NCBI GenBank assembly: GCA_007570995.1
Contig: RKSG01000069.1
Coordinates: 1 to 33,622 of the forward strand
Origin: Nitrospirales bacterium
GTDB taxonomy: Bacteria > Nitrospirota > Nitrospiria > Nitrospirales > UBA8639
Length of the DNA stretch: 33,622 nt
Reading direction: 5' to 3'
Positions 18,137-27,467 of this stretch are shown here, one piece after another. The notes under the pieces are model-generated. The model saw nothing but the letters and a program-made list of their open reading frames with translations, was not told the origin of the DNA and did not search any database. Every line of letters starts with the position of its first letter. The stretch's first letter is position 1. Position numbers and translations under genes: made by a program.

Positions 18137-18375
18137 ACACACCACGCACAGCCTGTGACAGTTGCCTGATGCCGTTTGCGAAAGATCCCGGGCCACGAGA
18201 GTCGGACAGGTATTGCAGTCTGTGCTTCCAGAACGGCGCATTGTGCTACCAGGGAACCGACCTGAAGGAATTTCAAAGGCGTTGTTACCGCGCGATGATT
18301 GGGAAAGGGAGGCATCCCCTTGTGGCCACACTCTATACATTCATCATTCGGTTCGCTCCTCGCTGGAAAACATAA
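18133..18375 (+). CDS. Small zinc-ribbon protein (Zn_ribbon_2-like)
   Basis: An 80-residue protein whose ATG shares four bases (ATGA) with the lon stop, implying translational coupling. Four cysteines, C8, C11, C28 and C31, form a CxxC pair set. The pattern CxxCxMPxxKDP, then YCSxCFQNG and a C-terminal helix ending in PRW, matches the putative zinc-ribbon family PF12674 as I remember it. Members usually carry no other domain and have no established function. The coupling to lon suggests a possible accessory or adaptor role for the protease, which is an inference. Confidence 0.75.
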   Translation: MNTPRTACDSCLMPFAKDPGPRESDRYCSLCFQNGALCYQGTDLKEFQRRCYRAMIGKGRHPLVATLYTFIIRFAPRWKT

Positions 18376-18483
18376 TCATCTGGAGGTGTGACAGCCGGGA
18401 GGGCCACACCACTCCACTCTCTCCACTGCACGACGTGAAGAGGAGGAAGGGCACCCCTGAGACAGACAGGAGCACCACTCACG

Positions 18484-19542
18484 ATGCATCGCCATCAGCC
18501 ACGCATGGCGTCCAAACGCCACGCCCTCGGAACGATTGGAGAATTTGGCCTGATCCGGCAGTTGCAACGGCAGTGGCCGACGTCCTCTCCCCGGGTGCTG
18601 AAGAGTATTGGAGACGATGCAGCCATTCTGAAGACGGTGCCGGGCCAACAGCTTCTGCTGAGCACCGACGCCTTCGTTGAAGGCGTGCATTTTGACTGCA
18701 CGTTTCAAACCCTGCGAGATGTGGGCTTTCGAGCGGGAGTGGCCAACCTCAGTGACATCGCCGCCATGGGCGGGCAGCCGCTGTATCTGCTGGTCTCGCT
18801 GGCCGTTCCCACCTCTGTACCGGCTCAACACATTCGCCTCCTCTACCGCGGGATCCGGGAGGCCTGTGGCTCCCACAGGGTTGCGTTGATCGGCGGAGAC
18901 ACTTCATCGTCTCCACGGGACATCTTTCTCAGCCTGACCATCGTCGGCACGATTCCAGCGAACTGCGCACTGACCAGAAGCGGGGCACACGTGGGAGATC
19001 ACCTGTATGTGACGGGCACGCTGGGCGATGCACGTGCCGGGCTTCACATCCTGCAGACCCGTCCCCGATGGCCTCAACAATCCAGACTGTCCGTGCCGGA
19101 ACAATTTCTGACCCAACGCCATTTACGGCCCACGCCACGGATTGGCATCGGGCAGATTCTGGCTGCCCGGGGCATGGCCCATGCCGCCATCGATCTCTCC
19201 GACGGACTGTCAGGCGACATTGGACACATCTGTGACAACAGCCAGGTGGGCGTCGAGATCTGGGCGAACGCCGTGCCCCTCTCCTCACACCTTCACACAT
19301 TCGCCCGCCACCATCATCTGGACCCTGTCGACTTCGCACTGAGAGGTGGAGACGATTATGAACTGCTGTTTACTGCCCGGGCCAGACACCACACCCATGT
19401 GATGGCCCTGTCCAGACGAACGGGGGTGCCCATTGCCTGGATCGGGGAAATCAAACCGAAACACTTTGGCCAACGACTGACGTCTCCCCAGGGCCGTCTC
19501 CGCGCTCTTGTTCAGAAGAGTTATCGTCACTTTGTCGCATGA
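18484..19542 (+). CDS. thiL: Thiamine-monophosphate kinase
   Basis: ThiL phosphorylates thiamine monophosphate to thiamine diphosphate with ATP, the last step of cofactor synthesis. The 352-residue protein has the AIR-synthase-like fold signatures: SIGDDAAIL near residue 42, LLLSTDAFVEGVHF near 57, NLSDIAAMGG, IGGDTSSS and the C-terminal AIDLSDGLSGD and LRGGDDYELLF. The ATG at 18484 has GGAG 11 bases upstream. A second ATG seven codons later could also be used. It follows the zinc-ribbon gene after 108 bases. I found no TPP riboswitch ahead of it. Confidence 0.95.
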   Translation: MHRHQPRMASKRHALGTIGEFGLIRQLQRQWPTSSPRVLKSIGDDAAILKTVPGQQLLLSTDAFVEGVHFDCTFQTLRDVGFRAGVANLSDIAAMGGQPLYLLVSLAVPTSVPAQHIRLLYRGIREACGSHRVALIGGDTSSSPRDIFLSLTIVGTIPANCALTRSGAHVGDHLYVTGTLGDARAGLHILQTRPRWPQQSRLSVPEQFLTQRHLRPTPRIGIGQILAARGMAHAAIDLSDGLSGDIGHICDNSQVGVEIWANAVPLSSHLHTFARHHHLDPVDFALRGGDDYELLFTARARHHTHVMALSRRTGVPIAWIGEIKPKHFGQRLTSPQGRLRALVQKSYRHFVA

Positions 19543-19664
19543 ATACTGTTCCCCTCGCCGGGTTCACCGTTGCGCTGTTCCTCGAAACCCTGTGCATGAC
19601 ACACGGTTGCTCGTTCCCTGCGGCCCATGGAACACTCCGCGTCGGATTATCCGCTCTCTTCTGA
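19539..19664 (+). CDS. Possible 41-residue ORF overlapping the thiL stop
   Basis: An ATG overlaps the thiL stop as ATGA and opens a frame of 41 residues with a hydrophobic N-terminal half (VPLAGFTVALFLETLCM). It fills most of the gap before the HD-domain gene. There is no recognisable family and no strong ribosome binding site other than coupling. It may be chance. Confidence 0.2.
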   Translation: MNTVPLAGFTVALFLETLCMTHGCSFPAAHGTLRVGLSALF

Positions 19665-19675
19665 CTTGACCCGTC

Positions 19676-21061
19676 ATGTCCACACCCACACCGCATGGCG
19701 TTTCGCTGATTGCTGACCCGATCCACCACTACATTCACTTCACCGTTCCCGATCCGTCTTCCGACCCGCACGAAACCACGGAAAAAGATCTCATCGATTC
19801 GCCTTGGGTCCAGCGTCTTCGGTATATCTATCAACTGCAAAGCGCGCGATGGGTCTATCCCGCGGCGGAACACAGCCGGTTCCAACACGTACTGGGCACC
19901 ATGCACCTCGCCGGGCAATACGCCAGGCACGTGTATCCCTCCCTCGCCCGGACAGTCAGGAACGTCCCGACACTCCCCTACATCGAAGCCCTGCTCAGAG
20001 TCGCCGCCCTGCTCCATGATGTGGGACATGGCCCCTTCTGTCATTTTTTTGACTGGCATTTTCTTCACCACCATGGCTTATCCCATGAACGCCTGGGACA
20101 AGTCATTATTCGTGACAAACTCGGCCACCTGATTCAACGATTGAAACGAAGCCCCTCCGGCACGTTTGCCACGGGTGAAACGATCAATCCCGATCACATC
20201 GCGTCGTTGATTGCGAAAGATCCTCACAGGCCCAACCGGCGCTCCCCCCGGTGGCTTCGGCTCCTCCAACCGCTCATCGGGGGGCTGTTCACGGCGGACA
20301 ATTTCGATTATGTCCTGCGCGACTCCTACATGTGCGGCGTCGCGGTCGGTCCGGTGGACATTCCCCGGCTGATGCATTACACGATGATCACGCCGAAGGG
20401 ACTGGCCCTCCACAAGAACGGCCTGCCAGCCCTTCAAATGTTTCTCAACGCACGCCTCTATCTCTATTCCAATGTGTATTATCATCGCACCTCGCGAGCG
20501 ATTGATCTTCACCTTCTGGACATGTTCCGCGAAACCATGGAAGAAATCTTCCCCTACAACCCACTGCACCACCTGGAGCACTACCGGCAGCTGACGGACT
20601 GGTCCCTGCTGGAAACGGTCCGCACCTGGGCAACCTCGTCAAACCGGAAAAAACGACGGATCGGGAAGGAATGGAACCGGGTGCTGGGACGCTACGTCAA
20701 ATGGAAAACGGCATACAGCAAAGCCCTGACGACTCGTGATGACCCTCTGCGAGCATCCGAGATGTCCCCCGCCATGCTCGAAACGCGCATTCGTCAGGCC
20801 TTGCCCCGCCGACTCAAAGACCTGACGTTTCGCGTGGACATGGCCAGCAAGGACACGCGTCCCCTCAACGTTCTCAACATGGGCCAGTTTCAGTTTTATC
20901 TCTATGACCCGACGACACAAACGGTCGAAAAAGAAAAGCTCCAGGAGCTTTGTGAATTTCTCCCCTCACGGATCGTGCAACTCCGAATTTTTACCGAAGA
21001 TCATCACGCCGACCAGGCGTTAGCCCGGGCAACGGAACGGGTTCTCCACGGCGAACGGTGA
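19676..21061 (+). CDS. HD-domain phosphohydrolase, dNTPase/YwfO-like (COG1078)
   Basis: A 461-residue cytoplasmic metal-dependent phosphohydrolase. The HD metal ligands are visible as H66 and H71 in AAEHSRFQHVLG, the H114-D115 doublet in LLHDVGHGPF, and a distal aspartate in TADNFDYVLRDSYMCG. This arrangement and length match the COG1078 group, related to dGTPases and SAMHD1, which hydrolyse dNTPs or related nucleotides. The actual substrate is not shown by sequence. It lies 133 bases after thiL on the same strand and faces lptD tail to tail. The ATG at 19676 lacks a clear Shine-Dalgarno sequence. Confidence 0.88.
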   Translation: MSTPTPHGVSLIADPIHHYIHFTVPDPSSDPHETTEKDLIDSPWVQRLRYIYQLQSARWVYPAAEHSRFQHVLGTMHLAGQYARHVYPSLARTVRNVPTLPYIEALLRVAALLHDVGHGPFCHFFDWHFLHHHGLSHERLGQVIIRDKLGHLIQRLKRSPSGTFATGETINPDHIASLIAKDPHRPNRRSPRWLRLLQPLIGGLFTADNFDYVLRDSYMCGVAVGPVDIPRLMHYTMITPKGLALHKNGLPALQMFLNARLYLYSNVYYHRTSRAIDLHLLDMFRETMEEIFPYNPLHHLEHYRQLTDWSLLETVRTWATSSNRKKRRIGKEWNRVLGRYVKWKTAYSKALTTRDDPLRASEMSPAMLETRIRQALPRRLKDLTFRVDMASKDTRPLNVLNMGQFQFYLYDPTTQTVEKEKLQELCEFLPSRIVQLRIFTEDHHADQALARATERVLHGER

Positions 21062-21066
21062 CGGGA

Positions 21067-21082
21067 GGCCGGTCTGCCGGCC
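21067..21082. terminator. Hairpin between convergent genes
   Basis: GGCCGG and CCGGCC form a perfect six-base GC stem around TCTG, in the 42 bases between the stops of the HD gene and lptD. There is no T tract on either side, so intrinsic termination is uncertain. It could act in both directions. Confidence 0.35.
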
Positions 21083-21103
21083 CCGCCCGCATCGTCGTCC
21101 ATC

Positions 21104-23428
21104 TCAACGTGGTGCCCATGGCAGACCTGGTTCCCCCTGTAACAGAGGGCCAAGAATACTCCGGAGAACCCGTGTTCCCACTCCGACCGTCGCCCCCACA
21201 CCACGCAATGTGAGCACAACATTGACCTGATTCCGTTCAGGAAGATTATCTCCTGCCCCCAGGCGAATATAGTACAGGCCCAGTGACCAGCATTTGCAGG
21301 GATTCTGATACAAGCCAACGACATCCCATTCAGGAGTCTTCTCCGCGGCCAGGTCATGATACGCCCTGGTCCCAACCGTCCATCCCCCTGGCAGACGGAC
21401 AGCAGCGGTAGCGGTCAAAAAATGAATCTCCGCTTCAGACTCCAGCACTTCATTGAAGGAGAACGGATTCCAGATGTCGCCATGGCGGGGAACCATGCCT
21501 TCTCGCGTGTGGCGATACCCCAGCTCCACATACGCCTGCCGATGAACCTGCGCGGTGAGACCCGAATTCAACCGCGTGAAGGCCTGGTTATCCGCGTCAT
21601 AGAACGCATCGACGCTCAAGTGCAGGTGACTGAGCATGGCCGGCACGTACCTCACGGGAACGTCAAAGACTGCCCGGGTCCAGATGTCGGAAAACGTCTT
21701 CGCCTGGCCCGGTGCATCGCCAAGATGGTAACTCTGGGCCACTTCGAAATCCGCCATGGTCTTTGACAATGCCCCGTTCCATTCATCGGTCAAACTGGCC
21801 TTCAGGGCATACGTCACCAAATGTTTCTTCGGCAAATTATCCATGGCATCAATCAGGGGCAGGTCTGATTGCCTGGAAGCCGGCACATATTCATAGAAGA
21901 CATGAGGGCTCATCGTCTGACGAAGCCGATGCCCTTTGCCCACTGCAAAACCCCGTGACAGGCTCGTGACGGCCTCCAGACCAAGCCAGAAGGTCCCACG
22001 ACCCCGGGCAGCACCCGGAACATCCTCGTTCGCGGGATGATCCGCGGATGGAGTCGTCACACTCCGGGAATAGACGACTTCCCGGACCATCAACTGCGGC
22101 CGAAGGCCCACGAGATGCCCAAGATGTACCCCCTGCACGGAAACGGCGGGCGCGACGTCGAAACGACTGACGCTGAACCCCTTCTCGCGAACAAAATGCA
22201 CAAACGTCGAATCCAGGCCCACATCGAGGGCCACCGTTTCGCCCGTTGGGATCACGCGGTGATACCGGTACCCGATTTCCGGTAGACGCTGAAACGTCTC
22301 CCGTCCTCCGGAATCCAACGGCTGTAAATATTGCGCCTTGAGATAGGCACTGCCACCCGCCACACGCTGCGTGATGTTGATCACGGATTCCTGGCTCGGC
22401 AATGCCCGAAATGTTCCGGATGCACTCAAGTCCTGCAACAGCGTCCGATCCGTCGCGTAGTTGATGTTGGCTTGCACCAGCAGATCATCGTTCACGTGGT
22501 GAAGATGGGCACCGGTCATTTGCGCGCGTGTTTGCGCCTTGTCGGTATCGTGAAACACGTTGAGCAACCAGTTTCCCCGAGACCGCCGGTCCAGCACATA
22601 GCGATATCCAATGTCCCCACCGTACCCCCGATCGGACAACAGTTGCGGAGTCACCGTCAGATCCTGGCTGGGTGAGGCAGCCCAGTACACCCCCTGCCGG
22701 TATTGAAAGCCAAACACGTTGTCGAACCCGACCGTCGGGATCAGCAACCCGGTTTGTCTGGCGCCCGGCGCCGGATAGCGCAGCGCGGGTAAAGGCACGA
22801 TCGGGTACCCACGGATGTTCAGCCAGACATCGCTGGCAAAGACGCCGTGGCCCTGTTCCACATCCAGATCGTGAAATGAAAAACTCCAGTCGGGAATATG
22901 CCCGTCACCCGCGTCGCAGTTCGTAAACAGGCCATCCCTGGCACGATAATGCATTTCGGAAAACCGCTGGAACCGATGACTGCGAATCCAGGTATTGGTG
23001 TCTTTCAGAAACACGCTGCCATCCGTCATTGTTCCAGACTCCATCCTGGCGTTGACGGTCACCTTCTCCGCCCATACATCATTCGCGCCATCGGTCACAT
23101 GCACATGCCCTTCGGCCGTTACGAGGCCTGAACGTTTGTGAAGCGTGGCCTGGTCCGCGATCAACCGCACGGCACCGTGTTCCACCGCCACCGCATCGAA
23201 GGCATGGAATACCTCGGTGACATGATCAAACGCGATTCGTTCGCATGTAAGACGCAAGGGGGGCACGGACTGCGATCCCGGGAATTCCACCGTGGCACGT
23301 CTCGATTGCGCATGCCCCTCACGCACCACCGGCACGGTAACCTGACTGACCAGCAAGAGCCCCACCATCAGTCCCCCGGCCACCCAGCGGGCACGATGAT
23401 CATGCCGGCTACCCGACGACCGGTTCAT
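21104..23428 (-). CDS. lptD: LPS-assembly protein LptD
   Basis: The outer-membrane translocon that delivers LPS to the cell surface. 774 residues: signal peptide (about 1-40), an OstA/LptA-like beta-jellyroll domain (about 58-145) and a large C-terminal barrel. The protein has exactly four cysteines, C62, C171, C711 and C713, two N-terminal and two near the end, parallel to the disulfide-forming set of E. coli LptD (C31, C173, C724, C725). The segment FTNCDAGDGHIPDW is typical of the family. Its ATG lies within folC, overlapping by 20 bases. Placement after accD and folC, not in the LPS cluster, is notable. Confidence 0.93.
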   Translation of the reverse strand: MNRSSGSRHDHRARWVAGGLMVGLLLVSQVTVPVVREGHAQSRRATVEFPGSQSVPPLRLTCERIAFDHVTEVFHAFDAVAVEHGAVRLIADQATLHKRSGLVTAEGHVHVTDGANDVWAEKVTVNARMESGTMTDGSVFLKDTNTWIRSHRFQRFSEMHYRARDGLFTNCDAGDGHIPDWSFSFHDLDVEQGHGVFASDVWLNIRGYPIVPLPALRYPAPGARQTGLLIPTVGFDNVFGFQYRQGVYWAASPSQDLTVTPQLLSDRGYGGDIGYRYVLDRRSRGNWLLNVFHDTDKAQTRAQMTGAHLHHVNDDLLVQANINYATDRTLLQDLSASGTFRALPSQESVINITQRVAGGSAYLKAQYLQPLDSGGRETFQRLPEIGYRYHRVIPTGETVALDVGLDSTFVHFVREKGFSVSRFDVAPAVSVQGVHLGHLVGLRPQLMVREVVYSRSVTTPSADHPANEDVPGAARGRGTFWLGLEAVTSLSRGFAVGKGHRLRQTMSPHVFYEYVPASRQSDLPLIDAMDNLPKKHLVTYALKASLTDEWNGALSKTMADFEVAQSYHLGDAPGQAKTFSDIWTRAVFDVPVRYVPAMLSHLHLSVDAFYDADNQAFTRLNSGLTAQVHRQAYVELGYRHTREGMVPRHGDIWNPFSFNEVLESEAEIHFLTATAAVRLPGGWTVGTRAYHDLAAEKTPEWDVVGLYQNPCKCWSLGLYYIRLGAGDNLPERNQVNVVLTLRGVGATVGVGTRVLRSILGPLLQGEPGLPWAPR

Positions 23429-24710
23429 AGTTCGTTCCCGCCAGGAGACTTTTCACATGCCCGATAAGAAACAATGATCCTGTCACGCAGACAAGGTCAT
23501 GTTTGCCCCCCAGCCCAGTGGCCAGTGCCATGGCCGCTTGAGGTGAGTTCCGTTCATACAACAGGGCATCCGTGGCCGGCAGTGCCCGCTTCAGGACCTC
23601 CACGGAGGCCGAACGGGAAACATCGAGTTGCGTCAGAATCACCACGTCTGCCAGCGGAACCAGCATGCCCAAAAACCCGGCATGATTTTTGTCCTGCATC
23701 ATCCCAACCACCAGAATGAGCCGACACCCGTCATGTTCGGACAGGATCCGTTGGAGAGAGACCTTGAGACATGCCGCCGCGGCAGGATTATGCGCCCCGT
23801 CGCAGAGCATCAGAGGACGAGTCCCAAGTCGTTCGAGCCGGCCCGGCCAGGAAACATGATCCAGCCCCTGTCGAATGGCTGACTCGGAAATCACGATCCG
23901 TGGCATCACGCCGGCCTCAAGAACGGCCAGGGCACAGCCTGCATTTACCAGTTGATGCTGCCCCTCAAGCGCACAGCGAAGATGCAGGTAGTTGCCGTTC
24001 ATCCCCAGAAAATCGAATGTCCCGGCATCATGCGCCACGACCAGAAACTCATGACCAAAGACACGCATCGGCGCCTGCACGTGCCGGGCCTGTTCTTGAA
24101 AGACGTGCTCCAGTGAAGGGACGACCGGCCCAATGACCACAGGGACATGTTGTTTCATAATCCCGGCTTTTTCAAAGGCAATGGCCGGGAGTGTGGATCC
24201 CAGATACCGCTCATGATCAAACGACACATTTGTAATCACCGTGCCAATCGCACGACACACGTTCGTCGCATCGAATCTCCCTCCCATCCCCACCTCGATC
24301 ACGGCGAGATCAACCCGTTCTTCAGCAAAGTACTGAAAAGCCATGGCGGTCGTCGCTTCAAAAAACGTCGGCGAGGCAGCACAGGCCGGGAGAGCCTGGA
24401 GACGGGCAAACAGATCAACCACACGATCTTCGGGAATGGTCATCCCCTGAACCTGAATGCGTTCACGAAACTCAAGCAGATGGGGAGAGGTATACAGCCC
24501 GACCCGGACCCCGGCGGCGTGCAGTATCGAAGCCAGCATGGCAGCCACGGATCCTTTGCCGTTCGTACCAGCAACGTGAAGCGCAGGGAAACGCCGTTGG
24601 GGATTCCCCCAGTCCGACAATAACGCGCACACCGTTTCCAGCCCTGGCTGAATGCCGAATCGTTGCAAGGCGAAGAGACGCCTTCGCGTCACATCGTAGG
24701 AACACACCAT
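23409..24710 (-). CDS. folC: Folylpolyglutamate synthase/dihydrofolate synthase
   Basis: A Mur-ligase family enzyme of 433 residues that adds glutamate to dihydropteroate and folates. The P-loop HVAGTNGKGSVAAML sits near residues 45-58, followed by GLYTSPHLLEFRERI, the segment VIEVGMGGRFDATN and the ligand loop LCDGAHNPAAA. All are diagnostic of FolC. The ATG at 24710 has GGAAAG about eight bases upstream. It follows accD after 99 bases and its 3' end contains the lptD start. accD-folC adjacency is common in bacteria. lptD then depends on this unit. Confidence 0.95.
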   Translation of the reverse strand: MVCSYDVTRRRLFALQRFGIQPGLETVCALLSDWGNPQRRFPALHVAGTNGKGSVAAMLASILHAAGVRVGLYTSPHLLEFRERIQVQGMTIPEDRVVDLFARLQALPACAASPTFFEATTAMAFQYFAEERVDLAVIEVGMGGRFDATNVCRAIGTVITNVSFDHERYLGSTLPAIAFEKAGIMKQHVPVVIGPVVPSLEHVFQEQARHVQAPMRVFGHEFLVVAHDAGTFDFLGMNGNYLHLRCALEGQHQLVNAGCALAVLEAGVMPRIVISESAIRQGLDHVSWPGRLERLGTRPLMLCDGAHNPAAAACLKVSLQRILSEHDGCRLILVVGMMQDKNHAGFLGMLVPLADVVILTQLDVSRSASVEVLKRALPATDALLYERNSPQAAMALATGLGGKHDLVCVTGSLFLIGHVKSLLAGTNYEPVVG

Positions 24711-24809
24711 ACGCCGCGCTTTCCATGGTTGGTCCGCGAACGGCCGGACGCGTGGCCCACGCCACGACCGTGTGTGGACTCCAGCACATTCACGCCATCG
24801 TTCAAGGGA

Positions 24810-25685
24810 TCAACACGAGCGGTGGGACCCGGCACCGACTGGCGCACCGGGCATGAGATGCCGCAACATCGTGTGGATGGTATCGCGAAGATGGGGGCGA
24901 CTCACAATGGCATCAATCATCCCGTGCTCAAGTAACAATTCCGCGCGTTGAAACCCGTCCGGCAAACGCTGTTTGATGGTTTGTTCAATGACACGTGGCC
25001 CGGCAAATCCAATCAGGGCTTTCGGCTCAGCCAGGATAACATCCCCCAACATCGCCACACTCGCGGTGACCCCACCAAAGGTCGGGTCGGTGAGCAAGAC
25101 AAGAAACGGGATGCCGGCTTCATGGAGCCGCGCCACAGCTGCAGCCGTCTTCGCCATTTGCATCAGCGCGAGTATCCCTTCCTGCATTCTCGCTCCGCCC
25201 GATGTCGTGACCAGCAAAAACGGATGACGCCTCTCCACAGCCCGATCCACGGCTCGACAGATCTTTTCTCCGACCACAGATCCCATACTGCCACCCATAA
25301 ACCCGAAATCAAAGATCCCGAGCACCACCTGGCGATCATGCAACCTCCCTTCGCCCGTGACGATCGCATCGCGTCGCCCGGTCTTTGTCTGAGAGGCATC
25401 CAGGCGTTCGGCATACGACCGCGTGTCGACAAAAGCCAGGGGATCGCCAGGTGCCAGGACGGCATCCCATTCATGGAAACTGTGAGGATCCAGCAGGAGG
25501 TCAATGCGCTCCTGGACGGATAAGGGCAGATGATACCCGCATTTGGGACAAAGCTTGAAATTGCGATCCACCTCTTTCCGATAGACAATGGCGCGACACA
25601 AGGGACATTTCACCCACAGGCCCTGCACCACGTTCAGCGTGCCTTTTGCCGTGTCGTTCGACTGGCCCTTGCGCAACCAACTCAT
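24810..25685 (-). CDS. accD: Acetyl-CoA carboxylase carboxyltransferase subunit beta
   Basis: The beta half of the carboxyltransferase that makes malonyl-CoA. The 291 residues begin with the zinc finger, C27, C30, C46 and C49 (CPLC and CPKC pairs). The crotonase-like core has FMGGSMGSVVGEKICRA, TTSGGARMQEG and DPTFGGVTASVAMLGD. The ATG at 25685 has AAAGGA seven bases upstream. A promoter is recognisable at 25726-25754, so accD appears to head the accD-folC-lptD unit. accA is not in the window. Confidence 0.97.
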   Translation of the reverse strand: MSWLRKGQSNDTAKGTLNVVQGLWVKCPLCRAIVYRKEVDRNFKLCPKCGYHLPLSVQERIDLLLDPHSFHEWDAVLAPGDPLAFVDTRSYAERLDASQTKTGRRDAIVTGEGRLHDRQVVLGIFDFGFMGGSMGSVVGEKICRAVDRAVERRHPFLLVTTSGGARMQEGILALMQMAKTAAAVARLHEAGIPFLVLLTDPTFGGVTASVAMLGDVILAEPKALIGFAGPRVIEQTIKQRLPDGFQRAELLLEHGMIDAIVSRPHLRDTIHTMLRHLMPGAPVGAGSHRSC

Positions 25686-25725
25686 CGGGGCATCCTTTCA
25701 CATCACACGCGGCGAGCGGTCTGAA

Positions 25726-25754
25726 AATGTAGCACGGCAGGAGGGCAGTCTCAA
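25726..25754 (-). promoter_or_regulatory. Promoter for accD-folC-lptD
   Basis: On the minus strand, TTGAGA (25749-25754) and TACATT (25726-25731) are separated by 17 bases. The start of transcription would fall about 35 bases before accD. It matches five of six and four of six consensus bases. Confidence 0.5.
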
Positions 25755-25947
25755 GACAGGACGTCTGTCATGCACGCGCCCTGCACCAGTGGATCGTGAC
25801 GAGATGGCACACACCGGCAGGACTCCGGGCATCATGTGGACGGAGGCACGAGATCGGGCGCGAAGATGTGCGCACCATCACCCGGCACATACGACTCCTG
25901 TTGGCAATGAGACAGGGAGGAGAGAGGCACGCTGGAAGCGAGAAGCT

Positions 25948-27006
25948 TCACCCGCCACGCACGTGCATTTCCAAACGCGGGTCCTGACGAAGTTCGTCAA
26001 GCTCGATAAACTGACCGCGCCCATCTGAGGACTCAAGCCGTTTGCGTTCCTCCGCGCCACGGTCAATGCGATTGCGCCACCCGGAGCGGATACGTTCCCG
26101 CACGGTCGCCAAATCGTTCATCCGAAGCGGTCCCCGCAGGTCCAGTCCGTGCCTGGCATACAGGCATAAATACCAGAATCCATCGGCCGTCAAACGACTC
26201 CGATCGCACGTGGCACAAAACGGCGTCGTGGTCGAAGGAATAATCCCGAATGTGGTCCCGTCAGCCAACCGAAATCGCTGGGCCGGAGCCGAACCGTGCT
26301 CCTGCTCCGGTTCAATCGGCCCCCAAGCCTGTTCAAGGCGCAACAGGATGTCATTCCGGGAGAAGACTTTGTCTTTCACCCAGGCATTTGCACCGCCCAC
26401 ATCCATATATTCGATAAATCGCACTTCCCCGTTCACGGTTTTCCCATACTCAATCAAGGGAACGATTTCATCGTCATTAAACCCTTTTATCACGACGGTA
26501 TCGATCTTGAGCCCCTGCAATCCGACTTCGTTGACACGGGCGATCCCGCTCACGACACGATCAAACATGTCGCGCTTGGTCAAGGTGTGAAACCGGTCGG
26601 GCCGTAAGGTATCGAGGCTGACCGTGATGCGATGCAAACCGGCTTCACAAAGCGACTCCGCCTGTTCTTCCAACAACATGCCGTTGGTGGTTAGCGCGAT
26701 ATCGCGAATAGACGCCTGCCCGCGCAACAGACGAATCAGCGTGGGCAGATCCCGACGAAGCAGCGGCTCCCCGCCCGTCAACCGGACTTTATCAACGCCA
26801 TACTCCGCCAGCACGCCCACCAGCACATTGATTTCTTCAAAGCTCAGCAGGGTCTCGCGGGGAAGCCAGGCGTATTCATCTTCCGGCATGCAGTACTGGC
26901 AACGCAGATTACACCGATCCGTAACCGACACGCGCACACTCCGCAGGGGGCGACCGAACGTGTCGACAAGCCCTGAACCTGTCAAGGGTGCTGGCACAGT
27001 CTTCAT
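25948..27006 (-). CDS. moaA: GTP 3',8-cyclase MoaA
   Basis: A radical-SAM enzyme that starts molybdopterin synthesis by cyclising GTP. The 352-residue protein carries the SAM cluster motif CNLRCQYC with C32, C36 and C39, the GGEPLLR segment, and the second iron-sulfur site as C264, C267 and C281. The C-terminus ends in Gly-Gly, as is required in MoaA for activity. Its ATG overlaps the moaE stop by four bases (ATGA). It is the last gene of the moaC-moaD-moaE-moaA operon. The 262 bases after it, before accD, hold only the accD promoter. Confidence 0.97.
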   Translation of the reverse strand: MKTVPAPLTGSGLVDTFGRPLRSVRVSVTDRCNLRCQYCMPEDEYAWLPRETLLSFEEINVLVGVLAEYGVDKVRLTGGEPLLRRDLPTLIRLLRGQASIRDIALTTNGMLLEEQAESLCEAGLHRITVSLDTLRPDRFHTLTKRDMFDRVVSGIARVNEVGLQGLKIDTVVIKGFNDDEIVPLIEYGKTVNGEVRFIEYMDVGGANAWVKDKVFSRNDILLRLEQAWGPIEPEQEHGSAPAQRFRLADGTTFGIIPSTTTPFCATCDRSRLTADGFWYLCLYARHGLDLRGPLRMNDLATVRERIRSGWRNRIDRGAEERKRLESSDGRGQFIELDELRQDPRLEMHVRGG

Positions 27007-27467
27007 GGATGTTGCTCGACCCAGACGTCCCCATCCGGCGTGTGTTCACATTTCCAGATAGGGGTGATCTGCTTTAATTCATCAATACACCATCGGCAGG
27101 CCTTGAATGCGTCTGCCCGATGCACAGCGCCTACCACGACCAGCACGATATTGTCGCCAATGGCGATCTCCCCGTACCGGTGCAGAATCAGTGCCTCAAG
27201 CACGTCAAAATCCCGCAGCGCGCGAGTCCGAATCTCCCGGAGCGTCTTTTGAGCCATCCCTTCGTAATAGTCAAACACCATGTGACTGACATCCCGACCT
27301 TCCGACCAGTCTCGCGCGGTGCCAAGAAATGTGGCAATGCCCCCAATGCGTCTGGAGCGGTTCCGAACGCGATTGATTTCCTCATCAAGTGAAAAATCCT
27401 CGCGCTGGACACGAACCAGCATGGTTTCTTCGACCTCAATGCCATCCAGGGCAGCAGAGTCAGACAT
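27003..27467 (-). CDS. moaE: Molybdopterin synthase catalytic subunit MoaE
   Basis: The large subunit of molybdopterin synthase, which inserts sulfur from MoaD thiocarboxylate into precursor Z (cPMP). From the ATG at 27467 it is 154 residues. It has GGIATFLGTARD and the FDYYEGMA segment, VHRADAF, and the C-terminal catalytic lysines in ELKQITPIWKCE. A strong AAGGAGG lies four bases before the ATG. The frame is open upstream to 27530, but that part belongs to moaD. The start overlaps the moaD stop by eight bases and the stop overlaps moaA. Confidence 0.95.
   Translation of the reverse strand: MSDSAALDGIEVEETMLVRVQREDFSLDEEINRVRNRSRRIGGIATFLGTARDWSEGRDVSHMVFDYYEGMAQKTLREIRTRALRDFDVLEALILHRYGEIAIGDNIVLVVVGAVHRADAFKACRWCIDELKQITPIWKCEHTPDGDVWVEQHP

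Noticed and set aside
18451-18483. CTGAGA (18457-18462) near thiL, suggestive of a TPP riboswitch
   Set aside because: The second conserved half of the THI box (the CUGGAUAAUACCAG-like part) is absent in the bases before thiL, and there is no closing P1 stem.
24760-24785. Palindrome GCGTGG-C-CCACGC between accD and folC as a terminator
   Set aside because: There is no T tract, and accD and folC appear to be in one transcription unit.
25925-25960. GAAGC-TTCTC-GCTTC hairpin at the moaA stop as a terminator
   Set aside because: The stem is only five base pairs with no T run, which is too weak to call.
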